From assembly GCA_910587875.1 (NCBI GenBank), contig CAJUOD010000080.1, positions 1 to 13,424 of the forward strand: a stretch of 13,424 bases of DNA. The letters run 5' to 3'. Numbering within the stretch: the first letter of the stretch is position 1; every line of letters begins with the position of its first letter. Made by a program: the position numbers and the translations under genes. Shown in pieces: positions 1 to 6,543 of this stretch. The notes beneath the pieces were generated by a model that was not told the DNA's origin, searched no databases, and saw nothing but the letters and a program-made list of their open reading frames with translations. The stretch comes from an uncultured Oscillibacter sp. (GTDB taxonomy: Bacteria > Bacillota > Clostridia > Oscillospirales > Oscillospiraceae).

Positions 1-1153
1 GCTGTACGCCATCTCCACCGTGGGCATCATCAACAACGCCGAGGAGCTGGTGGAGCGGTACTTTTCCGACCATGGGCACCAGTTCATGGCCATGAGCTCC
101 GGGAAGGTCAACGCCACGGAGCTGGTGGCCTCCCTCATCAACCAGAAGGACGATCTGGTGTCGGGCATCCGGTACGCCCAGGAGCAGATCGAGGGCTCCA
201 TGACCATCCTCATCCTCACCCCGGAGGGCATCTACGCCGCCCGGGACCGCCTGGGCCGCCTGCCGGTGCTCATCGGGCAGAATGCCGAGGGCTGCTGCGT
301 GTCCTTCGAGTCCTTCGCCTATCAGAAGCTGGGCTATGAGGACGCCTACGAGCTGGGGCCCCAGGAGGTTGTGAAGATCACTCCCGAGGGCTGGGAGACC
401 CTGGCCCCCGCCGGGAAGGACATGCGCATCTGCGCCTTCCTCTGGACCTACTACGGCTACCCCAACTCCTGCTACGAGGGGATGAACGTGGAGGTCATGC
501 GCTACCGCAACGGGGAGATCATGGCCCGGGACGAGGTCCAGCGGGGCCAGCTGCCCAAGGTGGACTATGTGGCGGGGGTCCCGGACTCCGGCCTGCCCCA
601 CGCCATCGGCTTCGCCAACCGCAGCGGCAAGCCCTTCGCCCGGCCCTTCGTGAAGTACACCCCCACCTGGCCCCGGTCCTTCATGCCCGCCAGTCAGGAC
701 GTGCGGAACCAGGTGGCCAAGATGAAGCAGATCCCCGTCCATGACCTCATCCGTGGCAAAAAGCTCCTCTTTGTGGACGACTCCATTGTCCGGGGCACCC
801 AGCTCCGGGAGACCGTGGAATTCCTCTATGAGTCCGGCGCGGAGGAGGTCCACATGCGCTCCGCCTGCCCCCCCATCATGTACGGCTGCAAGTACCTGAA
901 CTTCTCCCGGAGCAACTCCGACATGGAGCTCCTCAGCCGGAAGACCATCCAGGCCCTGGAGGGGGACGAGGGACAACAGCACCTGGAGGAGTACGCCGAC
1001 GCCTCCACCGAGCGGGGAAAGTGCATGCTGAAAACCATCTGCGAGCAGATGGGCTTCGACTCCCTGGGCTACCAGTCCCTGGACGGCCTTCTGGAGGCCA
1101 TCGGCATCGACCGGGATAAAATCTGCACCTACTGCTGGACGGGGAAGGAATGA
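1..1153 (+). CDS. purF: Amidophosphoribosyltransferase (PurF family), 3' part, 5' end outside window
   Basis: PurF makes 5-phosphoribosylamine from PRPP and glutamine, the first step of purine synthesis. The frame is open to the left edge: codons from base 2 read LYAIST before the GTG at 20, so that GTG is internal and the N-terminus is missing. The first ~130 visible residues are a class II glutaminase-like domain. The rest is a phosphoribosyltransferase domain with the PRPP loop LLFVDDSIVRGT at 764-799. Four cysteines match the Fe4S4 ligands of Bacillus subtilis PurF: codons 431 (RIC), 887 (MYGC), and 1124 and 1133 (CTYC near the C-terminus). Oddly, the glutamine-site stretch reads STVGIINNAEEL where classical PurF has an HNGN-type motif, so glutaminase activity is uncertain. 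Family assignment is firm; strict equivalence to classical PurF is inferred. It is upstream of purM in the same operon. Confidence 0.9.
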   Translation, partial: LYAISTVGIINNAEELVERYFSDHGHQFMAMSSGKVNATELVASLINQKDDLVSGIRYAQEQIEGSMTILILTPEGIYAARDRLGRLPVLIGQNAEGCCVSFESFAYQKLGYEDAYELGPQEVVKITPEGWETLAPAGKDMRICAFLWTYYGYPNSCYEGMNVEVMRYRNGEIMARDEVQRGQLPKVDYVAGVPDSGLPHAIGFANRSGKPFARPFVKYTPTWPRSFMPASQDVRNQVAKMKQIPVHDLIRGKKLLFVDDSIVRGTQLRETVEFLYESGAEEVHMRSACPPIMYGCKYLNFSRSNSDMELLSRKTIQALEGDEGQQHLEEYADASTERGKCMLKTICEQMGFDSLGYQSLDGLLEAIGIDRDKICTYCWTGKE

Positions 1154-1159
1154 CAACCC

Positions 1160-1235
1160 GTAGGGGCGGCAATCTGCCGCCCGTTCTCCCCCCGCCCGGC
1201 GCCTGATATATCGGGCGGCAGATTGCCGCCCCTAC
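1160..1235. repeat. 76-bp inverted-repeat element between purF and purM
   Basis: Arm 1160-1183 (begins GTAGGGGCGGCAATC) is a perfect 24-bp reverse complement of arm 1212-1235 (ends GATTGCCGCCCCTAC), separated by 28 bases. Each arm is also a small hairpin by itself: GGGCGGCA, 3-base loop, TGCCGCCC (1164-1182 and 1213-1231). As RNA it can form either one long hairpin or two short ones. There is no T-tract after the second arm, so it is not an intrinsic terminator. It looks like a REP/BIME-type or MITE-like intergenic repeat; a related degenerate unit lies at 12469-12493. It ends 8 bases before the purM ribosome binding site. Confidence 0.85.
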
Positions 1236-1255
1236 AATGAATCGGAGGTTCAAAC

Positions 1256-2308
1256 ATGGAAAACTCCCATTCCGCCGCCTACGCCGCCGCCGGCGTGGAC
1301 ATCACCGCAGGCTATGAGGGCGTGCGGCTGATGAAGCCCTTTGTGGAGCGCACCAAGATTCCCGGCGTGGTCTCCGGCATCGGGGGCTTCGGCGGCCTCT
1401 TCGCCCCGGACCTCTCGGGCATGGCGGAGCCGGTTTTCGTCTCCGGCACCGACGGCGTGGGCACCAAGCTCCGCCTGGCCCAGCTGCTGGGCAAGCACGA
1501 CACCATCGGAATCGACTGCGTGGCCATGTGCGTCAACGACATCATCTGCTGCGGGGCAAAGCCCCTCTTCTTCCTGGACTATATCGCCATCGGGAAAAAC
1601 GAGGCGGAGAAGGTGGCCTCCATCGTCTCCGGCGTGGCGGAGGGCTGCGTCCAGTCCGGATGCGCCCTCATCGGCGGCGAGACCGCCGAGCACCCCGGCG
1701 TCATGTCCCCCGGCGACTATGACATCGCGGGCTTCGCCGTGGGAGTGGTGGACAAGCCCAAAATTATCGACGGAAGCCGGGTCCGGGAGGGGGACGCCCT
1801 CATCGGCCTGACCTCCTCCGGCGTCCACTCCAACGGCTTCTCCCTGGTGCGGAAGGTCTTCGACATCGAGCACGCCGACCTGGCCTCCCCTGTGGAGGCG
1901 CTGAACGGCAAGAGCCTGGGCGAAACCCTGCTGGCCCCCACCAAGATTTACGTCAAGGCCGTCCAGGCCCTGCTGGACGGAGGCATCGACCTCCACGGCG
2001 CCAGCCACATCACCGGCGGCGGCTTCTTCGAGAACGTGCCCCGGATGCTGCCCAAGGGGCTGGGTGCGCGGATTATCCCCAACGTCATTCCGAAACAGCC
2101 CATTTTTGACCTCATCCAAAAGCGTGGAAATATCTCGGACCACGACATGTACAACACCTTCAACATGGGCCTCGGCATGGTACTGGCGGTTCCTGTGGAA
2201 CAGGCGGAGAAAGCCCTGTCCCTCCTGGCGGCGGCGGGAGAACCGGATGCCGTCTGCGTCGGCTGCGTGTCGAAGGACTCCGGCGGCATGGAATTTGAAA
2301 AGGCATGA
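1256..2308 (+). CDS. purM: Phosphoribosylformylglycinamidine cyclo-ligase (AIR synthetase)
   Basis: PurM closes FGAM to aminoimidazole ribonucleotide using ATP, step 5 of cytoplasmic purine synthesis. The 350-residue length is normal for the family. The N-terminal AIRS domain carries SGTDGVGTKL (residues 63-72) and GGETAEHPGVM (140-150). The C-terminal AIRS_C domain starts near residue 177 and carries GLTSSGVHSNGFSL (184-197) and a late NMGLGM motif. The ATG at 1256 follows GGAGG at 1244-1248 with good spacing, just after the inverted-repeat element. The stop overlaps the purN start (ATGA), so the two are probably translationally coupled. Nothing in the protein looks damaged or unusual. Confidence 0.97.
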   Translation: MENSHSAAYAAAGVDITAGYEGVRLMKPFVERTKIPGVVSGIGGFGGLFAPDLSGMAEPVFVSGTDGVGTKLRLAQLLGKHDTIGIDCVAMCVNDIICCGAKPLFFLDYIAIGKNEAEKVASIVSGVAEGCVQSGCALIGGETAEHPGVMSPGDYDIAGFAVGVVDKPKIIDGSRVREGDALIGLTSSGVHSNGFSLVRKVFDIEHADLASPVEALNGKSLGETLLAPTKIYVKAVQALLDGGIDLHGASHITGGGFFENVPRMLPKGLGARIIPNVIPKQPIFDLIQKRGNISDHDMYNTFNMGLGMVLAVPVEQAEKALSLLAAAGEPDAVCVGCVSKDSGGMEFEKA

Positions 2309-2904
2309 GCAAGGCGAGAATCGCCGTCCTGGTCTCCGGCGGCGGAACGAATCTGGAGGCCCTGTTAAACGCCCAGGAATCGGGCAAAATTCCCCACGGC
2401 GAGATCGTGGTGGTCCTCTCCAGCGCCGCCGGGGCCTACGCCCTGGAGCGGGCGAAAAACCACGGCGTCCCCGGCTTCGCCGTCCCCCGGAAGGGGAGCA
2501 CCCAGGAGGCCTTTGAGGCCGGGCTGACGGAAAAGCTGACGGAGTACCGGGCGGACATGATCGTCCTGGCGGGCTTCCTCTCCATCCTCTCGCAGGACTT
2601 CGTGAGGCGCTGGCCGGACCGCATTCTGAACGTCCACCCGGCCCTGATCCCCTCCTTCTGCGGCCAGGGGATGTACGGCCTGAAGGTCCACGAGGCGGCC
2701 CTGGAGAAGGGCGTAAAGGTCACCGGGGCCACGGTGCACCTGGTCAACGAGATTCCCGACGGAGGACGCATCCTCCTGCAAAGGGCGGTGGAGGTGCTCC
2801 CCGGCGACACGCCGGAGGCCCTCCAGCGCCGGGTAATGGAACAGGCGGAGTGGGTACTTCTGCCCCAGGCGGCGGAGCTGGTCGCCCGGGGCCTGGCCCA
2901 CTGA
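2305..2904 (+). CDS. purN: Phosphoribosylglycinamide formyltransferase (folate-dependent GART)
   Basis: PurN transfers a formyl group from 10-formyltetrahydrofolate to GAR, step 3 of the pathway. The 199 residues form one formyltransferase domain. The N-terminal phosphate-binding loop is SGGGTNLEA (residues 11-19). The catalytic triad known from Escherichia coli (Asn106, His108, Asp144) is present as Asn109 and His111 in NVHPALIPSF and Asp152 in PDGG. The start ATG overlaps the purM stop by four bases, which fixes the start and suggests translational coupling. The loop after the catalytic His reads FCGQGMYGLKVHEA, differing from the usual PGL-type sequence of proteobacterial enzymes; I believe this is a common clostridial variant rather than a defect. 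Confidence 0.96.
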   Translation: MSKARIAVLVSGGGTNLEALLNAQESGKIPHGEIVVVLSSAAGAYALERAKNHGVPGFAVPRKGSTQEAFEAGLTEKLTEYRADMIVLAGFLSILSQDFVRRWPDRILNVHPALIPSFCGQGMYGLKVHEAALEKGVKVTGATVHLVNEIPDGGRILLQRAVEVLPGDTPEALQRRVMEQAEWVLLPQAAELVARGLAH

Positions 2905-2920
2905 CGGAAAGGAAGGTTTT

Positions 2921-4033
2921 ATGATGGAACGCTCTCAGCTTCACGACTTCCACCCCCAGGACACCGGTCTGGACCGGGACGTCCAAGCCCTGCTCTCCCG
3001 CTCCCGCCGGGAGCGCCGCTCCTGCGAACGGGACGCCTTCATCGCGCTGCTGGCGGGCGTCCCCGCCCTGCGGAAGACTCCGGGCCTCCCGGAGAAAAAG
3101 GCGGCGGACTTCTTCACCACCCTGCCCCTCTGCGCCACGGAGGCGGACGCCGCCCTCTGCCGGGCGCATCTGAAATCCACCTACGGCATCCACGACAAGG
3201 ACAGCCTCCTGGACTTCTGCGACCGGCACTTCCGCTGCCAGGATCACTATCTGGACTTCGAGGCCGTCTGGGAGGGCCGCCCCCTCTTCGACGCCGCCTC
3301 CCTCAGCCCCGAGGCCGCCGGGTTCTTCACCCAGGCCCGGGACTTCTCCGCCCAATTCTATCCCCTGGTGGGCCACCTGGGCTACCTGGCCTGGGACGTC
3401 AGCGAGCGGATGGGCCACCTGCGGGCGGCCCTGGCCTGCGGGCTTTTGACCCGGGAGGAGTTCGATGAGCTGGCGGAGGAGCAGATCGTCCAGGCCCAGG
3501 CCTTCCACAGCTGGGAGGAGTACGCCGCCAGCCTGGTCTGCGGCGCGCTGTACTGGGATTTCCGCCAGGGGACGCCCCTGCCGGATCTCCAGAAGGCCCA
3601 GCGCCTCTGGATGGACCTGGTGCGGACCCTGCTGGCCAACGACGCCGCCTGGGACGGCGGCCTCTGGTACACCCCCGCGCGGAAGAAGGAATACTGCCTC
3701 TGGCCCTCCGAGATGAAGCTGTACCTCCCCAACTGGGAGGGGCCCAATGGCTGCTTTGTCACGGACCGCATCGCCGTGGACGGCTGCCCCGTGGCCTGGT
3801 GCTACCGGGAGGAGCCGGAGACCACTTTCCCCGACAGCGGCTGGCGCTTCTTCGCCGGGGACGAGAGCGAGGACTATATTGCCGACATCGGGCACACGGG
3901 AATCTTTGATCTCAACACCGTCTGCAACCTGGACCCGGAGATCGTCCCCCTGCTGACGGCCCCCTATCGCAGCGCCTTCGTCCGGGAGGACGGGAAATTC
4001 CGCCCGGAGCCCTTCGAGCTGACCGAGGACTGA
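2921..4033 (+). CDS. Uncharacterised protein with DUF1266-like and DUF2185/Imm33-like domains, inside the purine operon
   Basis: Function unknown. Residues ~85-215 resemble DUF1266: a YGIHDKDSLLDF start, a central AWDVSERMGHLRAAL, then FHSWEEYAASLVCGALYWDF. Residues ~276-356 resemble DUF2185, which as I recall is now called Imm33, an immunity-protein family: GCFVTDRIA, SGWRFFAGDESEDY, FDLNTVCNLDPEIVPLL, YRSAF. Both matches are from memory of family patterns. No signal peptide or membrane segment is seen, so it should be cytoplasmic. Of two adjacent ATG codons (2921, 2924), 2924 has the better spacing from AAGGAAGG (2909-2916). It starts 16 bases after purN and ends 35 bases before the AICAR transformylase gene, in a GC-rich style matching its neighbours, so it is co-transcribed and not obviously recent. 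A role linked to purine metabolism is only positional inference. Confidence 0.85.
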   Translation: MMERSQLHDFHPQDTGLDRDVQALLSRSRRERRSCERDAFIALLAGVPALRKTPGLPEKKAADFFTTLPLCATEADAALCRAHLKSTYGIHDKDSLLDFCDRHFRCQDHYLDFEAVWEGRPLFDAASLSPEAAGFFTQARDFSAQFYPLVGHLGYLAWDVSERMGHLRAALACGLLTREEFDELAEEQIVQAQAFHSWEEYAASLVCGALYWDFRQGTPLPDLQKAQRLWMDLVRTLLANDAAWDGGLWYTPARKKEYCLWPSEMKLYLPNWEGPNGCFVTDRIAVDGCPVAWCYREEPETTFPDSGWRFFAGDESEDYIADIGHTGIFDLNTVCNLDPEIVPLLTAPYRSAFVREDGKFRPEPFELTED

Positions 4034-4068
4034 CCACCATCAATACACTTACTAAAGGAGCGCGGACC

Positions 4069-5250
4069 ATGAATGAGCTGGAACTGAAATACGGCTGCAA
4101 CCCCAACCAGAAGCCCTCCCGCATCTTCATGAAGGACGGCGGGGACCTGCCCCTCACCGTCCTGAACGGCAAGCCCGGCTATATCAACTTCCTAGACGCC
4201 CTGAACTCCTGGCAGCTGGCCCGGGAGCTGAAGGCCGCCACGGGCGGAATTCCCTCCGCCGCCAGCTTCAAGCACGTCTCCCCCGCCGGGGCCGCCGTGG
4301 GCCTGCCCCTCACGGAGACGGACCGGAAGCTCTACTTTGTGGACCCGGACGCGGAGCTCTCCCCCATCGCCTGCGCCTACATCCGGGCCCGGGGGGCCGA
4401 CCGTCTCTGCTCCTACGGCGACTGGGCGGCCCTCTCCGACGTGTGCGACGCCGCCACGGCCCAATATCTCAAGGCCGAGGTCTCCGACGGCGTCATCGCC
4501 CCGGGCTACACGGACGAGGCCCTGGAGATCCTGAAGGCCAAAAAGAAGGGCGGCTACAACGTGGTCCGGATCGACCCGGACTACAAGCCCGCCCCCCAGG
4601 AGTACAAGGACGTCTTCGGCGTCACCTTCCAGCAGGGCCGGAACGAGTACAAGATCGATGAGTCCCTGCTGACCAACATTGTGACGAAAAACCAGGACCT
4701 CCCCGGCACGGCGAAAATCGACATGGCCGTGGCCCTCATCACTCTGAAATACACCCAGTCCAACTCCGTCTGCTACGTGAAGGACGGCCAGGCCATCGGC
4801 GTGGGCGCGGGCCAGCAGAGCCGCATCCACTGCACCCGCCTGGCGGGCACCAAGGCAGACAACTGGTGGCTCCGCCAGCACCCGGCGGTGCTGGCCCTGC
4901 CCTTTGTGGAGAACATCCGCCGCCCGGACCGGGACAACGCCATCGACGTATACCTCTCCGACGAGTGGGAGGACCTGCTGGCGGACGGCGAGTGGCAGCG
5001 GGTCTTTACGGAGCGTCCCCAGCCCCTGAGCCAGAGGGAGAAAAAGGACTGGATCGCCAAGCTCACCGGCGTCACCTGCGGCTCCGACGCCTTCTTCCCC
5101 TTCGGCGACAACGTGGAGCGGGCCCGGAAGAGCGGCGTCCAGTACATCGTCCAGCCCGGCGGCTCCATCCGGGACGACCATGTGATTGAGACCGCGGACA
5201 AGTACGGCATGACCATGTGCTTCACCGGAATGCGGCTGTTCCATCATTAA
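4069..5250 (+). CDS. purH: Stand-alone AICAR transformylase (PurH C-terminal domain only)
   Basis: This enzyme formylates AICAR to FAICAR with 10-formyltetrahydrofolate. It has 393 residues and lacks the ~200-residue N-terminal MGS-like IMP cyclohydrolase domain of ordinary bifunctional PurH (about 510-590 residues). The start MNELELKYGCNPNQKPS is the usual beginning of the transformylase half, and the ATG has AAAGGAG eight bases upstream (4054-4060), so it is a genuine single-domain gene, not a truncation. Catalytic Lys68-His69 lie in SFKHVSPAGAA, with KYTQSNSV (227-234), GAGQQSRIHC (246-255), PFGDNVERA (344-352) and VQPGGSIRDD (361-370). IMP cyclohydrolase must come from another gene not in this window. 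The symbol is given by homology; split forms have also been called purV. Confidence 0.93.
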   Translation: MNELELKYGCNPNQKPSRIFMKDGGDLPLTVLNGKPGYINFLDALNSWQLARELKAATGGIPSAASFKHVSPAGAAVGLPLTETDRKLYFVDPDAELSPIACAYIRARGADRLCSYGDWAALSDVCDAATAQYLKAEVSDGVIAPGYTDEALEILKAKKKGGYNVVRIDPDYKPAPQEYKDVFGVTFQQGRNEYKIDESLLTNIVTKNQDLPGTAKIDMAVALITLKYTQSNSVCYVKDGQAIGVGAGQQSRIHCTRLAGTKADNWWLRQHPAVLALPFVENIRRPDRDNAIDVYLSDEWEDLLADGEWQRVFTERPQPLSQREKKDWIAKLTGVTCGSDAFFPFGDNVERARKSGVQYIVQPGGSIRDDHVIETADKYGMTMCFTGMRLFHH

Positions 5251-5261
5251 GGAGGGCTTCC

Positions 5262-6542
5262 ATGAACTTACTCGTCGTCGGCGGCGGAGGCCGCGAGCAC
5301 GCCATTATCAAAAAGCTGAAAGAGAATCCCCAGGCGGAGACCATCTACGCCCTCCCCGGCAACGGCGGCATCGCCGCCGATGCAGTCTGCGTCCCGGAGA
5401 TTGGGGCCAAGGACATTGAAAAAATCGTGGACTTCGCCAAGTCGCACGCCATCGATTTCGCCGTCGTCGCCCCGGACGACCCCCTGGCCCTAGGCTGCGT
5501 GGACCGGCTCCACGAGGCGGGCATTCCCTGCTTCGGACCGGACGCCAAGGCCGCCCGGATTGAGGCCAGCAAGGTCTTCTCCAAGAACCTGATGAAGAAA
5601 TACGGCATCCCCACCGCCCGCTACGAGGTCTTCGACGACCCCGCCAAGGCCCTGGCGTACCTGCGGAGCGGCGTGTCCTTCCCCATCGTGGTCAAGGCCG
5701 ACGGCCTGGCCCTGGGCAAGGGCGTGCTCATCCCCCAGAATCTCCAGGAGGCGGAGGCCGCCGTCAAGTCCATCATGGAGGACAAGGCCTTCGGAGACTC
5801 CGGCAACGAAATCGTCGTGGAGGAATTCCTCACGGGCCCGGAGGTCAGCGTCCTGGCCTTCACCGACGGCACCGCCATCGCCCCCATGGTTTCCTCCATG
5901 GACCACAAGCGGGCCGGGGACGGCGACACGGGATTGAACACCGGCGGCATGGGCACCGTGGCCCCCAACCCCTGTTACACCCCGGAGGTGGCGGCGGAGT
6001 GCATGGAGAAGATCTTCCTCCCCACCCTGGCCGCCATGCGGGCGGAGGGCTGCCCCTTCAAGGGCTGCCTGTACTTCGGCCTGATGGTCACCCCCGACGG
6101 TCCCAAGGTCATTGAGTACAACTGCCGCTTCGGCGACCCGGAAACCCAAGTGGTCCTGCCCCTGCTGAAAACGGATTTGCTGACCGTTATGCGGGCTGTT
6201 GAAAACGAGACCCTGGGAGACCTGAACGTAGAGTGGTCCGACGGGGCCGCCGCCTGCGTCATCCTGGCCTCCGGCGGCTACCCGGAGCACTACGAGAAGG
6301 GCAAGGCCCTTTCTATTCCGGAGGACCTGCCCGAAAATGTCACCGTCTACCACGCCGGGGACAAGCTGGACGGGGACAGGCTGGTGACCAGCGGGGGCCG
6401 GGTCCTGGGCGTCACCGCCGCGGGGGATACCCTCGAGGCCGCTTTGAAGGACGCCTACGCCGCCGCGGAGCGCATCCAGTTCGAGGGCAAGTACATGCGG
6501 CACGACATCGGACAGCGGGCTCTCCGGGCCCTGGAGGGTTGA
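5262..6542 (+). CDS. purD: Phosphoribosylamine--glycine ligase (GAR synthetase)
   Basis: PurD joins phosphoribosylamine and glycine with ATP, step 2 of the pathway. The start chosen is the ATG at 5262 (MNLLVVGGGGREHAI), because GGAGG at 5251-5255 lies six bases upstream and this is the family N-terminus. A longer frame from 5217 would begin inside the previous gene and adds 15 unrelated residues. The 426-residue length is normal. Visible features are the N-domain GGGGREHAI loop (residues 7-15), the ATP-grasp domain with VVKADGLALGKGV near residue 145, LNTGGMGTVAPNP, and the metal-binding NCRFGDPET starting at residue 287. The ribosome binding site abuts the preceding stop codon, and purL begins one base after this stop. 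Confidence 0.97.
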   Translation: MNLLVVGGGGREHAIIKKLKENPQAETIYALPGNGGIAADAVCVPEIGAKDIEKIVDFAKSHAIDFAVVAPDDPLALGCVDRLHEAGIPCFGPDAKAARIEASKVFSKNLMKKYGIPTARYEVFDDPAKALAYLRSGVSFPIVVKADGLALGKGVLIPQNLQEAEAAVKSIMEDKAFGDSGNEIVVEEFLTGPEVSVLAFTDGTAIAPMVSSMDHKRAGDGDTGLNTGGMGTVAPNPCYTPEVAAECMEKIFLPTLAAMRAEGCPFKGCLYFGLMVTPDGPKVIEYNCRFGDPETQVVLPLLKTDLLTVMRAVENETLGDLNVEWSDGAAACVILASGGYPEHYEKGKALSIPEDLPENVTVYHAGDKLDGDRLVTSGGRVLGVTAAGDTLEAALKDAYAAAERIQFEGKYMRHDIGQRALRALEG

Positions 6543-6543
6543 T

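Noticed and set aside
1160..1235. Inverted repeat read as an intrinsic terminator or attenuator after purF
   Set aside because: No T-tract follows either arm on the + strand, and the downstream gene continues the same operon.
2744..3895. 383-codon open frame on the - strand opposite the DUF1266 gene
   Set aside because: It overlaps the end of purN and most of a gene with clear domain similarity on the other strand. The translation is low-complexity (G, P, A, E, V runs) with no good ribosome binding site.
5217..5261. Upstream extension of purD by 15 residues
   Set aside because: It overlaps the AICAR transformylase 3' end. The ATG at 5262 has the ribosome binding site and the conserved family N-terminus.
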